From NCBI GenBank assembly GCA_900556095.1, contig USNU01000094.1, positions 1-6,249 on the forward strand: a stretch of 6,249 nucleotides of DNA, in the 5' to 3' direction. The DNA is from an uncultured Bacteroidales bacterium. Lineage in GTDB: Bacteria; Bacteroidota; Bacteroidia; Bacteroidales; Paludibacteraceae. The notes under the pieces are model-generated. The model was not told where the DNA came from. It saw nothing but the letters and a program-made list of their open reading frames with translations, and ran no database searches. Made by a program: the position numbers and the translations under genes. Positions 5,687 through 6,249 of the stretch are shown in pieces (positions within the stretch are counted from its first letter, which is position 1; every line of letters starts with the position of its first letter).

Positions 5687-6249
5687 ATGAAAAAGATATT
5701 TTTATGGATATTGCTGTTCCTTCTCCCCCTCTCTGAGGGGGTGCAGGGGGAGTCCTATCGGTTCGCGGAGTACAACATCCGTCTCAATACTGCCTCCGAT
5801 ACGGGCGACCGCGCGTGGGCGAACCGCAAGCAGTATGTGGCGCAGATTGTCATTGACTATGCTTTCGATGTCTGTGCACTCAACGAACTAAAACCTGATC
5901 AGAAAAAAGACCTCCTCTCGCTCCTGCCCGACTATAAGATAGAGTCATGGGGACGCGACTCGCACATTATCGGCGATGTGGGCGAGGGGGTCGGTATCCT
6001 CTATCGCAAGGACAAGTTCCGTCTCCTGTCATCGGGGCATTTCTTCCTTTCACCCGACATTACCAAGTCGGCTGTCGCGTGGGACGCCAAGTTCCGCCGC
6101 CTTGCTGTGTGGGCGCAACTGCAGGACAAGACCACGGGCGACATCTTTTTCTATTGTGCCACCCATCTCGAGCAGGCGGGGCAGGTTGCCAAGCGCAAAG
6201 GGGCTGCGGTAGTTGTTGAGCAGATGCTTGCTATTGCCGGCGATTATCC
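5687..6249 (+). CDS. Second secreted EEP-family phosphoesterase, N-terminal part (runs off the window)
   Basis: An open frame from the ATG at 5687 continues without a stop to the window end, giving 187 complete codons. It begins MKKIFLWILLFLLPLSEG, a signal peptide with probable cleavage near residue 21 (VQG/ES) and no lipobox, so export is expected. The first half of the EEP active site is present: Asn30 in YNIR, Glu67 in LNE and His160 in ATHLE. The DLN, D and DH motifs would lie beyond the window. A hand alignment with the upstream EEP protein pairs them from YNIR to the end with few gaps and roughly two in five residues identical, including SGHFFL, AWDA and AVW..LQDK. They are tandem paralogues of an old duplication. 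Codons 13-22 fall in a G/C-rich palindrome. The start is supported by the signal peptide and by the lack of another in-frame ATG upstream of the mature domain. Confidence 0.88.
   Translation, partial: MKKIFLWILLFLLPLSEGVQGESYRFAEYNIRLNTASDTGDRAWANRKQYVAQIVIDYAFDVCALNELKPDQKKDLLSLLPDYKIESWGRDSHIIGDVGEGVGILYRKDKFRLLSSGHFFLSPDITKSAVAWDAKFRRLAVWAQLQDKTTGDIFFYCATHLEQAGQVAKRKGAAVVVEQMLAIAGDY
5723..5752 (+). repeat. G/C-rich palindromic element within the signal-peptide codons of the second EEP gene
   Basis: CTCCCCCT at 5723-5730 is perfectly inverted as AGGGGGAG at 5745-5752. A competing hairpin, CCCCCTC (5725-5731) with GAGGGGG (5735-5741) and a 3-nt loop, is nested inside. The element encodes residues 13-22 (LPLSEGVQGE) and keeps the frame. 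Strand-asymmetric C5/G5 palindromes of this look recur as dispersed repeats in Bacteroidales and other genomes; that this is such a copy is inferred from its form. Confidence 0.6.

Overview
The window looks like chromosomal DNA of an uncultured or gut-type member of Bacteroidales. The evidence is an adjacent SusC/SusD outer-membrane nutrient-uptake pair, a SusD with a Bacteroidetes-style lipoprotein signal, starts preceded by A-rich leaders instead of Shine-Dalgarno sites, and a secreted beta-helix protein whose tail resembles sorting tails of Bacteroidales secreted proteins. The genus cannot be told from the sequence. All genes lie on the + strand. No tRNA, rRNA, CRISPR array or transposase is visible.

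Layout: (1) 1-1298, the C-terminal part of a SusC-family TonB-dependent transporter whose 5' end is outside the window. Its reading frame breaks once, near 654, as if one C were missing from a C run. (2) 1311-3074, an intact SusD/RagB-family lipoprotein 12 nt downstream. (3) 3075-3179, a non-coding gap with a weak hairpin and then four copies of ATAAAC at exact 8-bp spacing, ending at the next start codon. (4) 3180-4742, a secreted right-handed beta-helix protein of the choice-of-anchor Q type. (5) 4739-5605, a secreted endonuclease/exonuclease/phosphatase (EEP) family enzyme that overlaps the previous gene by ATGA. (6) 5606-5686, an AT-rich gap with three 11-bp repeats. (7) 5687-6249, the N-terminal part of a second, paralogous EEP enzyme that runs off the window; a G/C-rich palindromic element lies within its signal-peptide codons.

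How the genes may work together (inference): SusC and SusD would bind and import a ligand at the outer membrane. The beta-helix protein could bind or process a polymer at the surface. The two EEP enzymes would hydrolyse phosphoester bonds outside the cytoplasm. No glycoside hydrolase or polysaccharide lyase catalytic domain is recognised here (the beta-helix fold alone does not exclude a lyase), so the locus may target a phosphoester substrate such as nucleic acid, phospholipid or a phosphorylated glycan rather than a plain polysaccharide. The families are well known. The less ordinary points are the SusC frameshift, the tandem EEP pair, the two periodic leader repeats and the palindrome inside a signal-peptide sequence.
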